From positions 16,352,558-16,416,557 of the forward strand of contig NC_051434.1 in NCBI RefSeq assembly GCF_001649575.2: a DNA stretch of 64,000 nt, written 5' to 3'. Positions within the stretch are counted from its first letter, which is position 1. Every line of letters starts with the position of its first letter. The notes beneath the pieces are model-generated. The model was not told the DNA's origin and did not search any database. It was given only the letters and a program-made list of their open reading frames with translations. Of the stretch, positions 37,001 through 46,102 are shown one piece after another. The position numbers and the translations under genes are program-made. Source of the DNA: Kryptolebias marmoratus. Its lineage: Eukaryota > Chordata > Actinopteri > Cyprinodontiformes > Rivulidae.

Positions 37001-39097
37001 AGCTTGGGTTGGTTTTATTGGCAGCCTGTTTCTAATCTGAACGAGCACGTCTCCCCGCCTGTGTGCAGGACCAGGGGACAACGTCCCCGCCGTGTACGGC
37101 CTGGATGTGACGGACGTGTCCAAGTGGGAGGAGACGGTGCTGAACCCTGCACTGCAGATCCTGGACAGCCTCAGCAAGGTGGGGCCTCAGCAGACTAAAC
37201 CGTCAGCTTCCTGTCAGCCGCTCCTGGGTACCGCTGCGGATCCGGCGCGACACTTTCATCTTGACCTCTGCTTTGTTTCTCCGCTCTTTCTTCTCTTTTG
37301 TACATTTCCTGCTTTCGCCGTCATTCTGCGTTCTTTATATTTGTTCGATTCTTCTCCTTGTCTACATTTCTTAAATCCCTTTATTCCCTTACTGACCTTT
37401 TATGATACTTTAGTTTTGCTCCTTTTTTTTAATCTCTTCTCGTCTTTTAGATTCTCGCTGCTTTCCATTCCTCTCCTCGTCGGCTCCTAAAGCTTCTTTC
37501 ACGCCTGCGCTTAATCAGCCCCCAACCGAAAGTGTCAGCGTCATGTCGGAATGAGCTAATTGGCGCTTTTCTGTGGCGTTTTAGTAAAACACACACACCG
37601 TTTTTCGTCGCAGCACCGCTGAAGGCCTGAACAGCTGCAGAAAGGCAACAAAACCAGTGGGTTATTTTGGCTTCTTTCAGCGTAATCCGACTAAAATAAA
37701 ACGTGCAAAAGCTCCGTAAAACTTCTGTTCCATCGTTTCACCTATAATGTGTTAATTGGCTGCAACATCTAGTTGTTTTCTCCAACTCCTGAACCTAATG
37801 AACAAGGTAAAATTGTGTTTGTATTGTAGCTTTTCAGGTTGTTTGTCTGCATTTTTTTGTTTTGTTTTGTTTTTTATCGCACCAGCTGATGACATTAACG
37901 ACTTTCTCCTTGAGTGAAGTCGGAGCAAATTCAACCTTCAACACAACTTTTCTTGCGTGAGCCTTTTATATAAGCGCCCACGATGATATAAGTGCTTTAA
38001 TGTTTATATCTCAGTTGATTTATTTCCCAGTTTCACACAAAAGGCAAATGTTACCCATTTTGTGTCTCGTTCCGTTTCTTTGACGTCGTCCTTGTGTTCG
38101 TCTCGTGTCTACAGAGGGGTTCAACTAGTCGAACCTCTTTTCTTCCTGTCATCAGGGTGAAGAGCCAGCCGTTGCACCAATCAGAGTGCAGGGAGGGGAG
38201 CAGAGAAACACACAGAGCTACCACACCTGCGACCTGTGCGACAAAGTCATCATCGGAGACCTGGAGTGGACGGGTGAGGCGCCGAATGATCACGCCCAAA
38301 CTTGTTGTCCTCATTTTTATTTATTATTATTATTATTATGTATCCCTGCAGCTCTTTGCTTGATTTGAAGTAAAATGTTGAATTCCTGAAACAAAACAGA
38401 ACCACTCCTGATGAGCATTTTCTACCTTTTGTTTTTGTCTAAATGGAAGCAAAAGCTTAAAACCTTTAAACTCTTAAAGTGATTGTTCAGATTCTTAGAA
38501 GTGGAGCTCTGTGGAAAGGTTATGAACTATTAATATCTTAGTTGTTAAAAATAGCTTTTTGAATGACCTCAGTTTGAAGAAAACAAGTTTAAATCCTACA
38601 AGATCGACAAGCTGACAGTTTTGTTTTTTTTTCAGGCCATTTTGACTCAGTTAATGGGATTAAAGGGTCAAGGATTAGATTTTGACAATTAAATTTAGAC
38701 GGCAACGCTAGCTGAAAAAATGCAATATTTTATCCTGTTTTCTTTTTAAATATCATCTTCAGTCAGTAGTTGTGAGCACATTTGAGCCTGAATACCTGAA
38801 GGAATATTCATGCCTGTTTTAGTCAAAAAGAACCCTTGTTTGTAAAAACAGACTATAATTGTGATAAATATTTCCATCCCTGTTTATGCAGCTCACCTGA
38901 AATCCAAGAAGCATCACTATCACACGAGGAAGAAGAGGAAGCTGGATCCAGGCTGCGACCCGCCCCAGAGCGCCTGCGCGCCCCCCGTTCCCGCAGGAAA
39001 CCCTTCAGAGGACGAAACCTGTCGGGACTCACCCGGAGACACGAGGACGGTGCGCGCGGACGTACCCGTGGCGCTTCGAAACCTGCGCCGACTCTGA
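13528..39097 (+). CDS. trit1: tRNA dimethylallyltransferase (TRIT1), 5'-incomplete, 10 exons
   Basis: Joined exons 13528-13668, 17317-17415, 17802-17956, 20621-20763, 20865-20976, 25091-25203, 25315-25392, 37069-37178, 38156-38273 and 38892-39097 give 424 codons plus TGA with every phase matching. The family (MiaA/Mod5/TRIT1) transfers dimethylallyl from DMAPP to N6 of A37 in cytosolic and mitochondrial tRNAs, including tRNA-Sec. Visible landmarks: [11 protein letters not shown] at the start, [18 protein letters not shown] motif (here [15 protein letters not shown]), [40 protein letters not shown], and a C-terminal C2H2 finger CDLC-x12-H-x5-H typical of eukaryotic members. Human TRIT1 is about 467 residues; the missing roughly 58 N-terminal residues (mitochondrial leader, P-loop, ADSMQ) are normally one exon, which I could not find in 1-13527. 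The first visible intron looks U12-type. No frameshift or stop was seen, so the gene looks functional. Confidence 0.96.
14381..14417. repeat. (GT)n microsatellite
   Basis: 37 bp of perfect GT dinucleotide inside the TRIT1 AT-AC intron; likely polymorphic. Confidence 0.97.
16729..16924. mobile_element. hAT-like palindromic MITE, copy 3
   Basis: It starts CAGTGATGTCCAATCCTGGT and ends with GGATTGGACACCACTG. Flanks CTTTGGAA / CTTCAGAG match at five of eight, so the duplication has decayed. It sits in the U12-type TRIT1 intron, 390 bp before its end. Confidence 0.8.
17317..17415 (+). CDS. trit1: TRIT1 exon
   Basis: It codes 33 residues, [20 protein letters not shown] and on to LLDTG, phase 0 at both ends, with donor GTAAGT. 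It carries the conserved [12 protein letters not shown] motif of the prenyltransferase core. Confidence 0.96.
17802..17956 (+). CDS. trit1: TRIT1 exon
   Basis: Acceptor TCACAACAG, donor GTGATA. It codes [13 protein letters not shown] through [20 protein letters not shown] to KRKIA plus two bases of a split Arg codon. It matches the family's LHxRLxxVDPxMAxxLHPxxKRKxAR stretch. Confidence 0.96.
18332..18782. mobile_element. TA-flanked MITE (mariner/Tc1-like), 451 bp
   Basis: It begins CCGTATTTTCTGCACTATAG and ends CCTTATAGTCCGGAAAAAAT then GG, imperfect terminal inverted repeats, with TA on both sides. The inner arms repeat the theme (ATATATAAGACGCACC versus ATAAGGCGCAC). No ORF. It lies in the TRIT1 intron 17957-20620. 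Confidence 0.8.
20102..20122. repeat. (CA)n microsatellite
   Basis: About 21 bp of CA dinucleotide in the TRIT1 intron 17957-20620. Confidence 0.9.
20621..20763 (+). CDS. trit1: TRIT1 exon
   Basis: Acceptor TTTGTCTACAG, donor GTAGGA. It codes [19 protein letters not shown], a glycine-rich [16 protein letters not shown] loop, then [10 protein letters not shown]. The Gly-rich loop corresponds to EEGGGPLGGPLKF in the human protein. Confidence 0.96.
20865..20976 (+). CDS. trit1: TRIT1 exon
   Basis: Acceptor TTTTCCAG, donor GTAGAG. It codes (A)[18 protein letters not shown] through [18 protein letters not shown] plus a split Ser codon. It matches the family's LDxRLxxRVDxMLxxGLxxEL motif. Confidence 0.96.
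23016..23625 (+). repeat. Dispersed repeat, TTAGCAAAATATCTC family, head-to-tail dimer
   Basis: The first unit is truncated at its 5' end (begins near AAATCACTAGATGTACATTT). The second starts at GGCAAAATATCTCACGAACC (23261). Equivalent points (CTGTAACT at 23103 and CTATAACT at 23409) are 306 bp apart. Confidence 0.8.
24376..24402. other. Assembly gap 2
   Basis: 27 N directly after a C-rich CCCCCACCCCCCCAC tract, the same context as gap 1. Confidence 0.95.
25091..25203 (+). CDS. trit1: TRIT1 exon
   Basis: Acceptor TTTCCGCAG, donor GTCAGA. It codes [20 protein letters not shown] and then an acidic, poorly conserved stretch ending [13 protein letters not shown] is one of the most conserved eukaryotic TRIT1 blocks. 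Confidence 0.96.
25315..25392 (+). CDS. trit1: TRIT1 exon
   Basis: Acceptor CTCTCTCCAG, donor GTGAGT. It codes [20 protein letters not shown] then QHRFLR and a split Arg. The RYARKQNxW block corresponds to the tRNA- and pyrophosphate-contacting RQ motif of MiaA/Mod5. Confidence 0.96.
26130..26545 (+). repeat. Diverged dispersed repeat, copy A
   Basis: Shares blocks with 40606-40945 in the same order: CATCCAAACTCTCATTGACT, TCTGAGCTCAGAATA, AACTGGAAGTGAA, GTTACCACGGTGACC and AGATTATTCCAAA. Non-coding, roughly two-thirds identical by eye. Confidence 0.75.
28907..29250 (+). repeat. Dispersed repeat, TTAGCAAAATATCTC family, single copy
   Basis: Starts TTTGCAAGGTATCTCATGAA and continues through ACGTACATCTGCAACTCATT, TTTGGAGTCAAC, ACAGATATTGAGCTAAAG and ends near TGATGTGCACTCCTTCCAG. 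Confidence 0.75.
30375..30398. repeat. (CA)n microsatellite
   Basis: Short, slightly interrupted CA run in the long TRIT1 intron. Confidence 0.85.
31464..31799. mobile_element. MITE with 39-bp terminal inverted repeats, Tc1/mariner-like
   Basis: It starts CAGTTGTCCTCAAAATTATT and ends with the inverse AATAATTTTGAGGACAACTG. Arms stay complementary for about 39 bp (to GTTCATTTTT / AAAAATGAAC). The right flank is TA; the left flank is TG, so the TA duplication is imperfect. An inner partial copy of the arm lies near 31663. 336 bp, no transposase. Confidence 0.82.
32502..32714. mobile_element. hAT-like palindromic MITE, copy 4, perfect target duplication
   Basis: Flanked by ATGTAAAG at 32494-32501 and again at 32715-32722, a perfect 8-bp duplication. 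It starts CAGTGGTTTCCAATCCTGGC and ends GGACCAGGATTGGAGACC. The arms contain TCCAACACACCTGA and its inverse TCAGGTGTGTTGGAGCA. Confidence 0.92.
33807..33846. repeat. (AC)n microsatellite
   Basis: 40 bp of perfect AC dinucleotide, 196 bp before an opposite-sense (GT)n run. Confidence 0.97.
34043..34072. repeat. (GT)n microsatellite
   Basis: 30 bp of perfect GT. Together with (AC)n at 33807 it could form a 200-bp-loop inverted pair. Confidence 0.96.
35928..36010 (+). repeat. Fragment of a widespread interspersed repeat
   Basis: Contains GACTGTGGGAGGAAACTGGA, GTACCCGGAGAACATGCAAG and CTCCACACCGAAAGG, a block I recall as very common in fish and other vertebrate repeats. I cannot name the parent element with certainty. 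Confidence 0.6.
37069..37178 (+). CDS. trit1: TRIT1 exon
   Basis: Acceptor CCTGTGTGCAG, donor GTGGGG. It codes [20 protein letters not shown] then [16 protein letters not shown]. It matches the VYGLEVSDVSKWEE block of vertebrate TRIT1. It follows an 11.7-kb intron, the longest seen in this gene. Confidence 0.95.
37179..38155 (+). other. trit1: TRIT1 intron, 1.0 kb
   Basis: GT-AG intron, pyrimidine-rich in its first 300 bp. No repeat or ORF of note. Confidence 0.85.
38156..38273 (+). CDS. trit1: TRIT1 exon with first half of zinc finger
   Basis: Acceptor TCATCAG, donor GTGAGG. It codes a variable linker ([16 protein letters not shown]) and then [19 protein letters not shown], the two cysteines of the C2H2 finger. 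Confidence 0.95.
38476..38610. mobile_element. Partial TTAA-family MITE in the last TRIT1 intron
   Basis: Starts TTAAAGTGATTGTTCAGATT, then GAAGTGGAGCTCTGTGGAAA, TATGAACTATTAATATCTTA and TTTTTGAATGACCTCAGTTT. These blocks match, in order, the left end of the 61.3-62.05 kb element. The right end is not visible. Confidence 0.65.
38892..39097 (+). CDS. trit1: TRIT1 last coding exon
   Basis: Acceptor TTTATGCAG. It codes [18 protein letters not shown], which supplies the two histidines of the finger and a basic patch, followed by a GC-rich, Pro/acidic low-conservation tail and TGA at 39095-39097. The basic [12 protein letters not shown] could act in tRNA binding or nuclear import (inference). Confidence 0.94.
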
Positions 39098-39490
39098 TCT
39101 GCGTCTGCCGCCTTTTCCGTTTTCCCGCCACCAGACTTAACCGGCGGACGATTCTTAAAAGTTTCCCTGCAGGGATCTTCACTGACGAAGCGCCTCGGTA
39201 GATGTCGACGGACACGAGACAAATCCTCGAAACGGTCCGGTTCGACCCTGCGTGCACGTGGGGTCGCAAGGATCAGTTCAGTTTGTGGCGTTGGTCGTTT
39301 TGCCTCAGCTTGAATCAAATTATAAAAGTAACTTATTTTTTTTACGTTTGCTAAATACTCCAGACACAAAAGTCTGATTATTATTATAATTCTTTCAATG
39401 CTTCAGTGTTTGTTGCCATTTTTAAATATACACATTTCAGTCTCTATTTTGTTTTCCTTTAATAAACCAGAATACTTGAGAAGTTTCTCC
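39098..39490 (+). other. trit1: TRIT1 3' UTR (approximate end)
   Basis: This is non-coding sequence after the TRIT1 stop, becoming AT-rich. The end is placed just after the AATAAA at 39461; the exact cleavage site is inferred. Confidence 0.7.
39461..39466 (+). terminator. trit1: TRIT1 poly(A) signal
   Basis: Canonical AATAAA 364 nt after the stop codon, followed by a T-rich stretch. Confidence 0.75.
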
Positions 39491-40605
39491 CCTCACAGAT
39501 GCATTTCTGTCAACTAAGTAAAAACAATAAGGAGCTTTCAGCTGGACGTCAGCAGAAGTTTTACCTTTCTGTTATCGGAGCTCTTAGCGGCATGCTCACA
39601 CAGCACCCAGCACTGCGCCCCTTTTTTAATATTTTTTTTGTCTTAAAATGCACCCCCCCCCCCTTTCTGCTTCTTTGTCTGTTAATGACTAGTTGGCTCA
39701 TGTCTGCTCCGACGGCGGCACAAACCGCGAGGAGACGGCGGTTGTTTACCCGGCAGCGGTGTTGGACCTCGCTCAAACGAAGGTGTGTCTGCCTCTTGTT
39801 AAACCGTTTAAACAATGTCTGGCACGCTTCCAAAGGCCTCCTTTTCCATCTTCTCTCCTGCTTCTTTTTTCCTTTTTTTTTTCCACAATTGTTCCACTTT
39901 CTCGGCGAGCCGTCTTCAGGTTGTACGGTTTAAGTCCGTGAGTAGTTTGACCCCCATCCACATGACTAAAAATATTTCCAGCTGTATAATAGGTGGAAGT
40001 GCGTTCATGTGTGTGTGTGTGTTCCACATTCTCTTTTTCCAAACTGGGTCATGCTTACTGGGAGCTCAACATACTGTACAGGAGTCACAGCAGGAGCAAA
40101 GGTCGCCGTGCAACTGGTGTCTGGTTTATATAACCCGCTCTGTTTGGAGGGTTTGTCTTTTCTTCTCTTGGCTTTTTAATCCGCAGCCAAACGACATCGT
40201 TTTCTTTTTTCCCCTCTGTTGTTAAAAGCGCCAGGGCGTCAGCACCCTGTCTGCCCGTTATCCATCATCATTTTTTTTAAAAAAAAAACAAACAAAAAAA
40301 CACAATTTAAAGTTTAAAACGGTCACAAAAAGTAGGATTTTCGGGGCTGAATTGGCATTTTGATATTGTTTTATGGTTTTTACACAATCGCAGTATTAGG
40401 TGTTGTGATTTTTTTTTTTGTCTTTGTTTTAGACTTTACCGCAGACTGTGCAGCTCAGTGCGTGCCGATGTCTCGCACTTTAACTTTTGAGTTGTCGAAA
40501 CTCACCGGAACTTTGGCAAAACTCTTCTCACTCAAAAACAAACAAACTTCACACTTCTTACGCAGTTCAGGAATCAACGCAGACATTTTGTGTGTCTCTC
40601 ATTGC

Positions 40606-40945
40606 AGTGGGACAGAGCGCACACATCCAAACCCTCATTGACTTCCATTGTGTCTGAGCTCAGAATATTCTCCTCAGAACTGGAAGTGAAGGGTCCTTTT
40701 AGCTCCGATTCACAAAACACTTCTGCTGCTAGTTTTTACACATTAAATGTTTGCCTGAGGCTCACTTCCTACTCTTTCTGTCTGCCTTATTAAGAGTGCT
40801 TCAAGGTAGTGAGAGATTTAGGTGTGTGGTTACCATGGTAACCCTAATGAAGCAGCTTCACCATTTCTTTTGACCTTTTGACAGTTTATCTAATAAAACA
40901 TCAGTTCAGATTATTCCAAAGTTTAAGTCCTAAATTGCTGCTGGG
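40606..40945 (+). repeat. Diverged dispersed repeat, copy B
   Basis: Partner of 26130-26545. Blocks CACATCCAAACCCTCATTGA, CTGAGCTCAGAATATTC, AACTGGAAGTGAAGGGTCC, GTTACCATGGTAACC and CAGATTATTCCAAAG occur in the same order. Confidence 0.75.
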
Positions 40946-41331
40946 CTTTAGAGAAGAAAATTTATGTTTTCAGGAGTTTCACATAATGGCGCACTTTTTA
41001 AAAAAAAAAAAAAGATTTCCTCAGAAATGTTTTGAGTTTTATCTGTTATTACGAAATCAGAAATCATGTTTGAATGTGGAGCAAACAAAAAAAAAACAAA
41101 ACAACAAAAACCCGAGCTTTTATCGGCCACCTGAATCTCTCGCATGCTTTACATTTTCCTCCTCGCTCCGTGCGATACGCTCTTATCTCGCGATCCTCGG
41201 CACCTCCAGGCACCGCTGACATCACCCGGTAACTCGAGGACGCCGGCTCGCACCATTCAGCGCCGCGCGGAGGGCCCTTGAGCTTTGTTTACATTCTCAC
41301 AGACGTGGAGATGCAGGCGGAGTGTGTACGG

Positions 41332-41355
41332 ACACACACACACACACACACACAC
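41332..41355. repeat. (AC)n microsatellite
   Basis: 24 bp of AC dinucleotide in the intergenic region. Confidence 0.92.
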
Positions 41356-42389
41356 TTATTAGATGTTGACAGTGGTTTACAGGACCAACGCACCAAACTT
41401 GCATAATAACACATATATGGTAATATTTGTTTAATTTAGTGCAAAAAAATGAGCTTTAAGTGAAAAATATAGTTTTTAAAATGAATCACAGTAATTAACA
41501 ACAAAACTAAGGCATTTCTTTTTTCTAAAATACAAAAATTTGTTTGCTTTTTTATTATTTTATTGATTTTAATTGATCATTTTCAGTTGTGAGTTGGAGC
41601 TAATTCCAGTAGCTGGGAGGCAGGCTGAAGTAAACGGTGCCTGTACCAAAATAAAATAAAATAGTGCAGGTTTCGTGTCTAAATGGAACTAAATGTTCAG
41701 CTAACGCTTCGCTTGGCCGTTGTTTTTGTTTGAAGTGAAATACCTGAAAATCCGACGTTCTTATCGTTCCAGTTCTGTAAACTGAGATAAAGTATGTGGG
41801 AATGAGGAATGATCTCATCATCAGCGAGCTAGCATTGTCTTGGTGGCATCACGTTAAGGTCAAACCACAACTATGTCTGCGGAACGACAGCGTGCAACAA
41901 AACACAGCTGCTTGTTAAAGACTTTCCCTCAGAACCTTCGAATATGAAACCATTCCCCCGATCTGGATAATGAATTACCCTACTTGATCCAAAAAATACC
42001 ACTTCACGATTTATAAATTATGTAATATTTCTTTAAAATTTAAATAAACACATATGTATTGATAAATTAGTGTCTAAACACTTTTAAATCGGTTATAAAA
42101 CACTGTTCATACGTGGGTGAGTTTTTAGCAAGATCAGGTGCTGAGCTTTTGTCATTTCTTCATTTAGATTTATGGAAAGAAAACATTTGTCAATAAGTTA
42201 TTTGTATGTGAGCATTACGAGCATTTGAAGGCGCAATGCTTGTTTTGGTTAAAGGTATTTAGTTTAAAGGAAGCTGAGCAACATTTATCTAAATTAATTA
42301 AAGTACCATGCTGGTGTAGATTCTGTCATCCAGGCCGTGGTAAAATTCAAAAAAGGTTAAAAAACAAAAACAACTGGACTTCTATTCTG

Positions 42390-42640
42390 TAGTTGAAGAC
42401 GTTTCGCTTCTCATCCGAGGAGCTTTTAAAGCTGAGATGTGATGTAAGCTGGACTGCTTGCAAATTGTTCTCGCTCTCCTAACAACAGAGGCTCATTAGG
42501 GTCCTTGTTTGTCTCATTGATGGGCCCCTCTGGTCACATGAGTGCAGGTGTTGATTCCAATCAACACCTGCACTCATGTGACAAGCTTGAGGGGCCACTC
42601 TCGTCACATGAGTGCAGGTGTTGATTCACTCCAATCAAAG
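42390..42640. repeat. Interspersed repeat with 23-bp perfect hairpin
   Basis: TCACATGAGTGCAGGTGTTG (arm 42534-42556) is followed after two bases by its exact inverse (42559-42581). A third, direct copy lies at 42604-42626. Outer GGCCCCTC and GAGGGGCC extend the symmetry. The preceding GACGTTTCGCTTCTCATCCG recalls a sequence common at the ends of fish retroelements; that link is from memory only. Confidence 0.75.
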
Positions 42641-44097
42641 TAAAAGTACTGTTTTGCCTTCTCAGTGTATGAACAGTGTTTTATAAATGATTTCTTAATG
42701 CTTTTTAAGTTGTTTACAAACACAAAACTAACCTCTTCATAAAGCATTAATCAGCAGTTTATAAAGGGACCAAACAACCCCCTAAAACTCAAAAAATAAA
42801 AAAACAACAACATATTATTATTTGTGTCATATCAAGCTGGTGCGTATCAAACCACACCACATTCTTCTGTATAAACTTGTCTCAACCTTGAAACATCTAC
42901 TTAGATCCACAACAGGTTGTCCTCTAAGAAAGACGTTTTCACCACGTCTCCATTTATCTCCCATGATGTAGAATTAAACCGTACTAGGAAAAATAAATTG
43001 TACTTTCCCAGTTTTTGCACTACCAACCGTTTTTACCCTGTTTGACCTGAGCTGACTTTTATACGTTACAGGAAAAAGAACAAAACACTCTAAATTTTGG
43101 AACAGCTCTATTGACTCAAACGCAATAAAACATTCATAACCGCGCTTTCACAGCCAGGTGTAGAATCACAAACATGTTTTTTCAGCCTCTCGGAGCGAGC
43201 TGCTTCTGTATGTATGGATGGCGGTCATCCTTCTCGTGTTTCGTCACGTTACACCGCGGCGTTTTCCACAGCGCGCCGAAACAAACTGGGCCCGGTGAGC
43301 GGCTTCAGGGCCCGGTCACGGCTGCGTACTCTACACGACCGGATGTGTAAACGAGTACGGAAGCGTTTGTTTACTCTGTAGTACACAAATAAGAAGCATT
43401 TGAGATCACTGAATAAGTCACTTAAAATAAAATCTAATCATCTAAAGGTATTGATGGAAAATGACTTGAATAAAACACTTTGGAAATTAAAAAAAAAAGG
43501 AAATTAGACAGAAGTTAAATATATTACATATAAGTAATATATTGAAAAAGACATCCTGCTGGGCAACATGTTTGTGTGGAGCTGAAAGGATGTGTAAATA
43601 ATAATGGTGCTCACTTGATGTGCTCATCTGTTTATGATTTTTTTAAAATATGTTCAGTTTTTGACCCACTCCAGTGGACTTTAGATATGCACGTTTTCTC
43701 CTAAAGGTCGTAAAACTCAAATGAACATAAGAAATTCCAAGCCACGATGAAGGATGTTTGGGCTTTTTAAAGCCAAGATGACGACCCAGCAGTGGTGTAA
43801 AAACCAGCTGGAACGTGGTGGATCTTTGCAGGGTTTCGGCGAGAGGACTTCGGGCACTTATGAAGAACTCAGTGGGCTGCCACGGGTCATGGAGCGGGAT
43901 AGGTTCGTGAGGGTTTTGAGCAAACTCAGAACTGCCGCAGTGAGGCTGTGCTGGCAGAATATCGGGGGTCCCGGTTGGAGCACGTCCACGATGTGGTGCC
44001 AACCGACCTCATGCCTAGCCTGCGACCGCAATCGAAACAAAGAAAACAGAAGGTTTCGTGGGCGGTAGCGTCGCGCCGATCTCGACAATCTTTAGAA

Positions 44098-44306
44098 CAG
44101 GGGTGTCGAACTCCATTCCTCGGGGAGGCGCTCTCTTGCATTGTTTTAGACGTTCTTGCTTTAAAACGCCTGCTTTAAATGGATGATTTGTTGCCGTGCT
44201 CCTGGAGAACCTGATGATTAAACCATCTGAATCGGGCGTGTTGGAGCAGAAACACCGAAAACTCCCAGGACTGCGGCACCTCGAGGCCTGGAGTTTGACA
44301 CCCCTG
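44098..44306. mobile_element. hAT-like palindromic MITE, copy 5 (second subfamily)
   Basis: Starts CAGGGGTGTCGAACTCCATT and ends GCCTGGAGTTTGACACCCCTG without its first base. Target duplication CTTTAGAA / CTCTAGAA, seven of eight. Its inner arms differ from copies 1-4 and 6 but match 57968-58181. Confidence 0.88.
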
Positions 44307-44552
44307 CTCTAGAAGGTTAGGCCAGGGAGGGAGGACAGAGCTCGGGAAGGGCACAAAAGAGCACCGTGGGAAAATCGAAGGAAAAAGGGATTTGATGGTA
44401 GCAGCGTCCTGATTGTCCTCACCCTGAAAGTTGTCCGACTCCGATTTTGTTCTCTCCCCAGAGGCTATTGATTGAAGTTTCCCTGTTTTTGAGTCTCGTA
44501 GAGGTGAATTAATGTTTCAGTCGTTAACTTTCCCTAGATGTAACATCTAGGA

Positions 44553-44745
44553 CAGGGGTGTCACGTCCTGGTCCTAGAGGGCCGCCATCCTGCAGGTTTT
44601 AGACGTTTCTCTGCTCTTCAGCAGGTCTTCAAGTTCTACAGAAGCCTGTTAATCACTCATTTATTCAAATCAGGTGTGTCAAAGCAGAGAAACATCTAAA
44701 ACATGCAGGACGGTGGCCCTCCAGGACCGGGATTGGACACCGCTG
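44553..44745. mobile_element. hAT-like palindromic MITE, copy 6
   Basis: Starts CAGGGGTGTCACGTCCTGGT and ends GGGATTGGACACCGCTG. Flanks ATCTAGGA / ATCTAAGG match at six of eight. It lies 246 bp after copy 5. Confidence 0.85.
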
Positions 44746-45109
44746 ATCTAAGGGAAAATTTAGCAGGAGCATGTTAACCACGCCAGGTGCTAAACAATCT
44801 CTCCATAAAGCTGAGTGAACTTTAGGACAGATCTTTTAAATTTCTCTTAAAATTTCCCCCCTATTTGTGCACCAAAGCCGTCTCCGTCTCTCTATCGTAG
44901 TAGTGTGTCATCCAGTGACGGTGCATCGAGGCAATTTGTAGCTTCCTTAATCCTTATCTCTAATCCCATTTGACTAAACATTCCCTGCCATCTGGCCCTG
45001 GCTAGACAAGGGCAGGGAGGGAAAGAAAAGAAGAAGAAGAAAAAAACCCCTCACAGACGTACACTCAGACGTGCTCTCAGCTAATCAGATAGAGCCGCAG
45101 CTGTAGTCG

Positions 45110-45560
45110 GAGACGTTGTTGACGACCTTTTTCCCGCCGAGCGTCGGGCCTCCTAATGCGGCGCGTGTTTCCAGACGGAGCGGAAGGCCAAATATTTGCG
45201 GGCGGCAAAAAGCACCAGACACCACACGGTCGCGTAATCTCAGCGAGCGGGGGGAACGCGAAGGTCCCCGGCTGAGAACGCGGCCTAAAACGAGTCGGGC
45301 GTCAGAACCGGCCGGCTCTTCCGTGTGTTTGTTTGACCCTCGTCCTCGCCGCTCCCGCTACCTAACTGTGCCCTTTGCCACTTTATTTTTTTGTGTTTTT
45401 GTTTTCTTATCTCTCTGAGTCGATGTGCACGGGTGTTTACGTTCGTCCCTGTCCACAGGTTCGGCGTCTTTGCTGTCTGCGGACGACGGCGGAGACGCTC
45501 GAAAGCCGCGAGTTGCGTAACCGAGCGAGAAACACAACGCTGTCAGGTGCAACTCGATCT
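45110..45560. promoter_or_regulatory. CpG-dense patch, possible CpG island
   Basis: CpG dinucleotides are frequent (for example CGCCGAGCGTCGGGC, GCGGCGCG, CGAGCGGGGGGAACGCGAAG) in an otherwise CpG-poor intergenic region. No ORF or first exon was recognised. Promoter activity is only a possibility. Confidence 0.3.
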
Positions 45561-45697
45561 GATAGAGGCGGATTGTTGGGGCGGGTGTGGTGTGGTGTGC
45601 GCGCGCTGCTGCTTTTTTTTTTTTTTTTTTTTTTTTAAACCATCACTTCAATTAGTAACATAAACCACCACGCTTCAAATCTCTCTGCCTCTTTTAG

Positions 45698-45700
<3 letters not shown>

Positions 45701-45729
<29 letters not shown>
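45701..45729. repeat. (TG)n microsatellite
   Basis: 29 bp of TG dinucleotide in the intergenic region, 120 bp before the reversed dispersed repeat. Confidence 0.95.
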
Positions 45730-45731
<2 letters not shown>

Positions 45732-45849
45732 CCTGTATGCAATCTAAATTCAATCTTTGAAGAAAATGCACATCCCCTGCCGCCAAAATAAGATCGTCTT
45801 TTACTGTATTCAGAAATGACGGCGTTGGAGCCGTTTCGGTCAAACCTCG

Positions 45850-46102
45850 TGAGAACTTGTACTCCGAGTATGCGTTGCCAACTACTGTCAGCTACTACCA
45901 CGCCAAGTTGTAGCTCAATATCTGCAAAACTGACTGAATAATAGCCATTTTTGTGTGCACTAAGTTCAGTCGGCTGTGGCGACCATCCTGAATGGGGCAG
46001 GCTCCAGAAGTTGATCGGTTGCAGATGCACACCCAGTGATTACTTTCAGCGAGTTCTGTTGAAATCAGTCCACTAGTTCACGAGATATTTTGCTAACAGA
46101 CA
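45850..46102 (-). repeat. Dispersed repeat, TTAGCAAAATATCTC family, reversed copy
   Basis: Read on the - strand it starts TGTTAGCAAAATATCTCGTG and includes GTAATCACTGGGTGTGCATC, ATTTTTGTGTGCACTAAG on the + strand, and ends near the GTACTCCGAGTATGCGTTG region. It is the only copy in this orientation. Confidence 0.75.

Larger units (their letters stand above)
25393..37068 (+). other. trit1: Longest TRIT1 intron, 11.7 kb
   Basis: GT-AG intron filled with repeats described separately (26130-26545, 28907-29250, 31464-31799, 32502-32714, CA/GT arrays at 33807 and 34043) and moderately GC-rich patches (29380-29640, 36420-36850). I found no host exon on either strand. Confidence 0.8.

Noticed and set aside
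38853..39369. Antisense and alternative-frame ORFs of 121-149 codons over the last TRIT1 exon
   Set aside because: They are shadows of a GC-rich coding exon and its 3' UTR. The TRIT1 frame is the one supported by homology.
43643..44178. Several overlapping ORFs up to 119 codons on both strands
   Set aside because: All frames are open because of base composition, one end lies in a hAT-like MITE, and I recognise no protein family.
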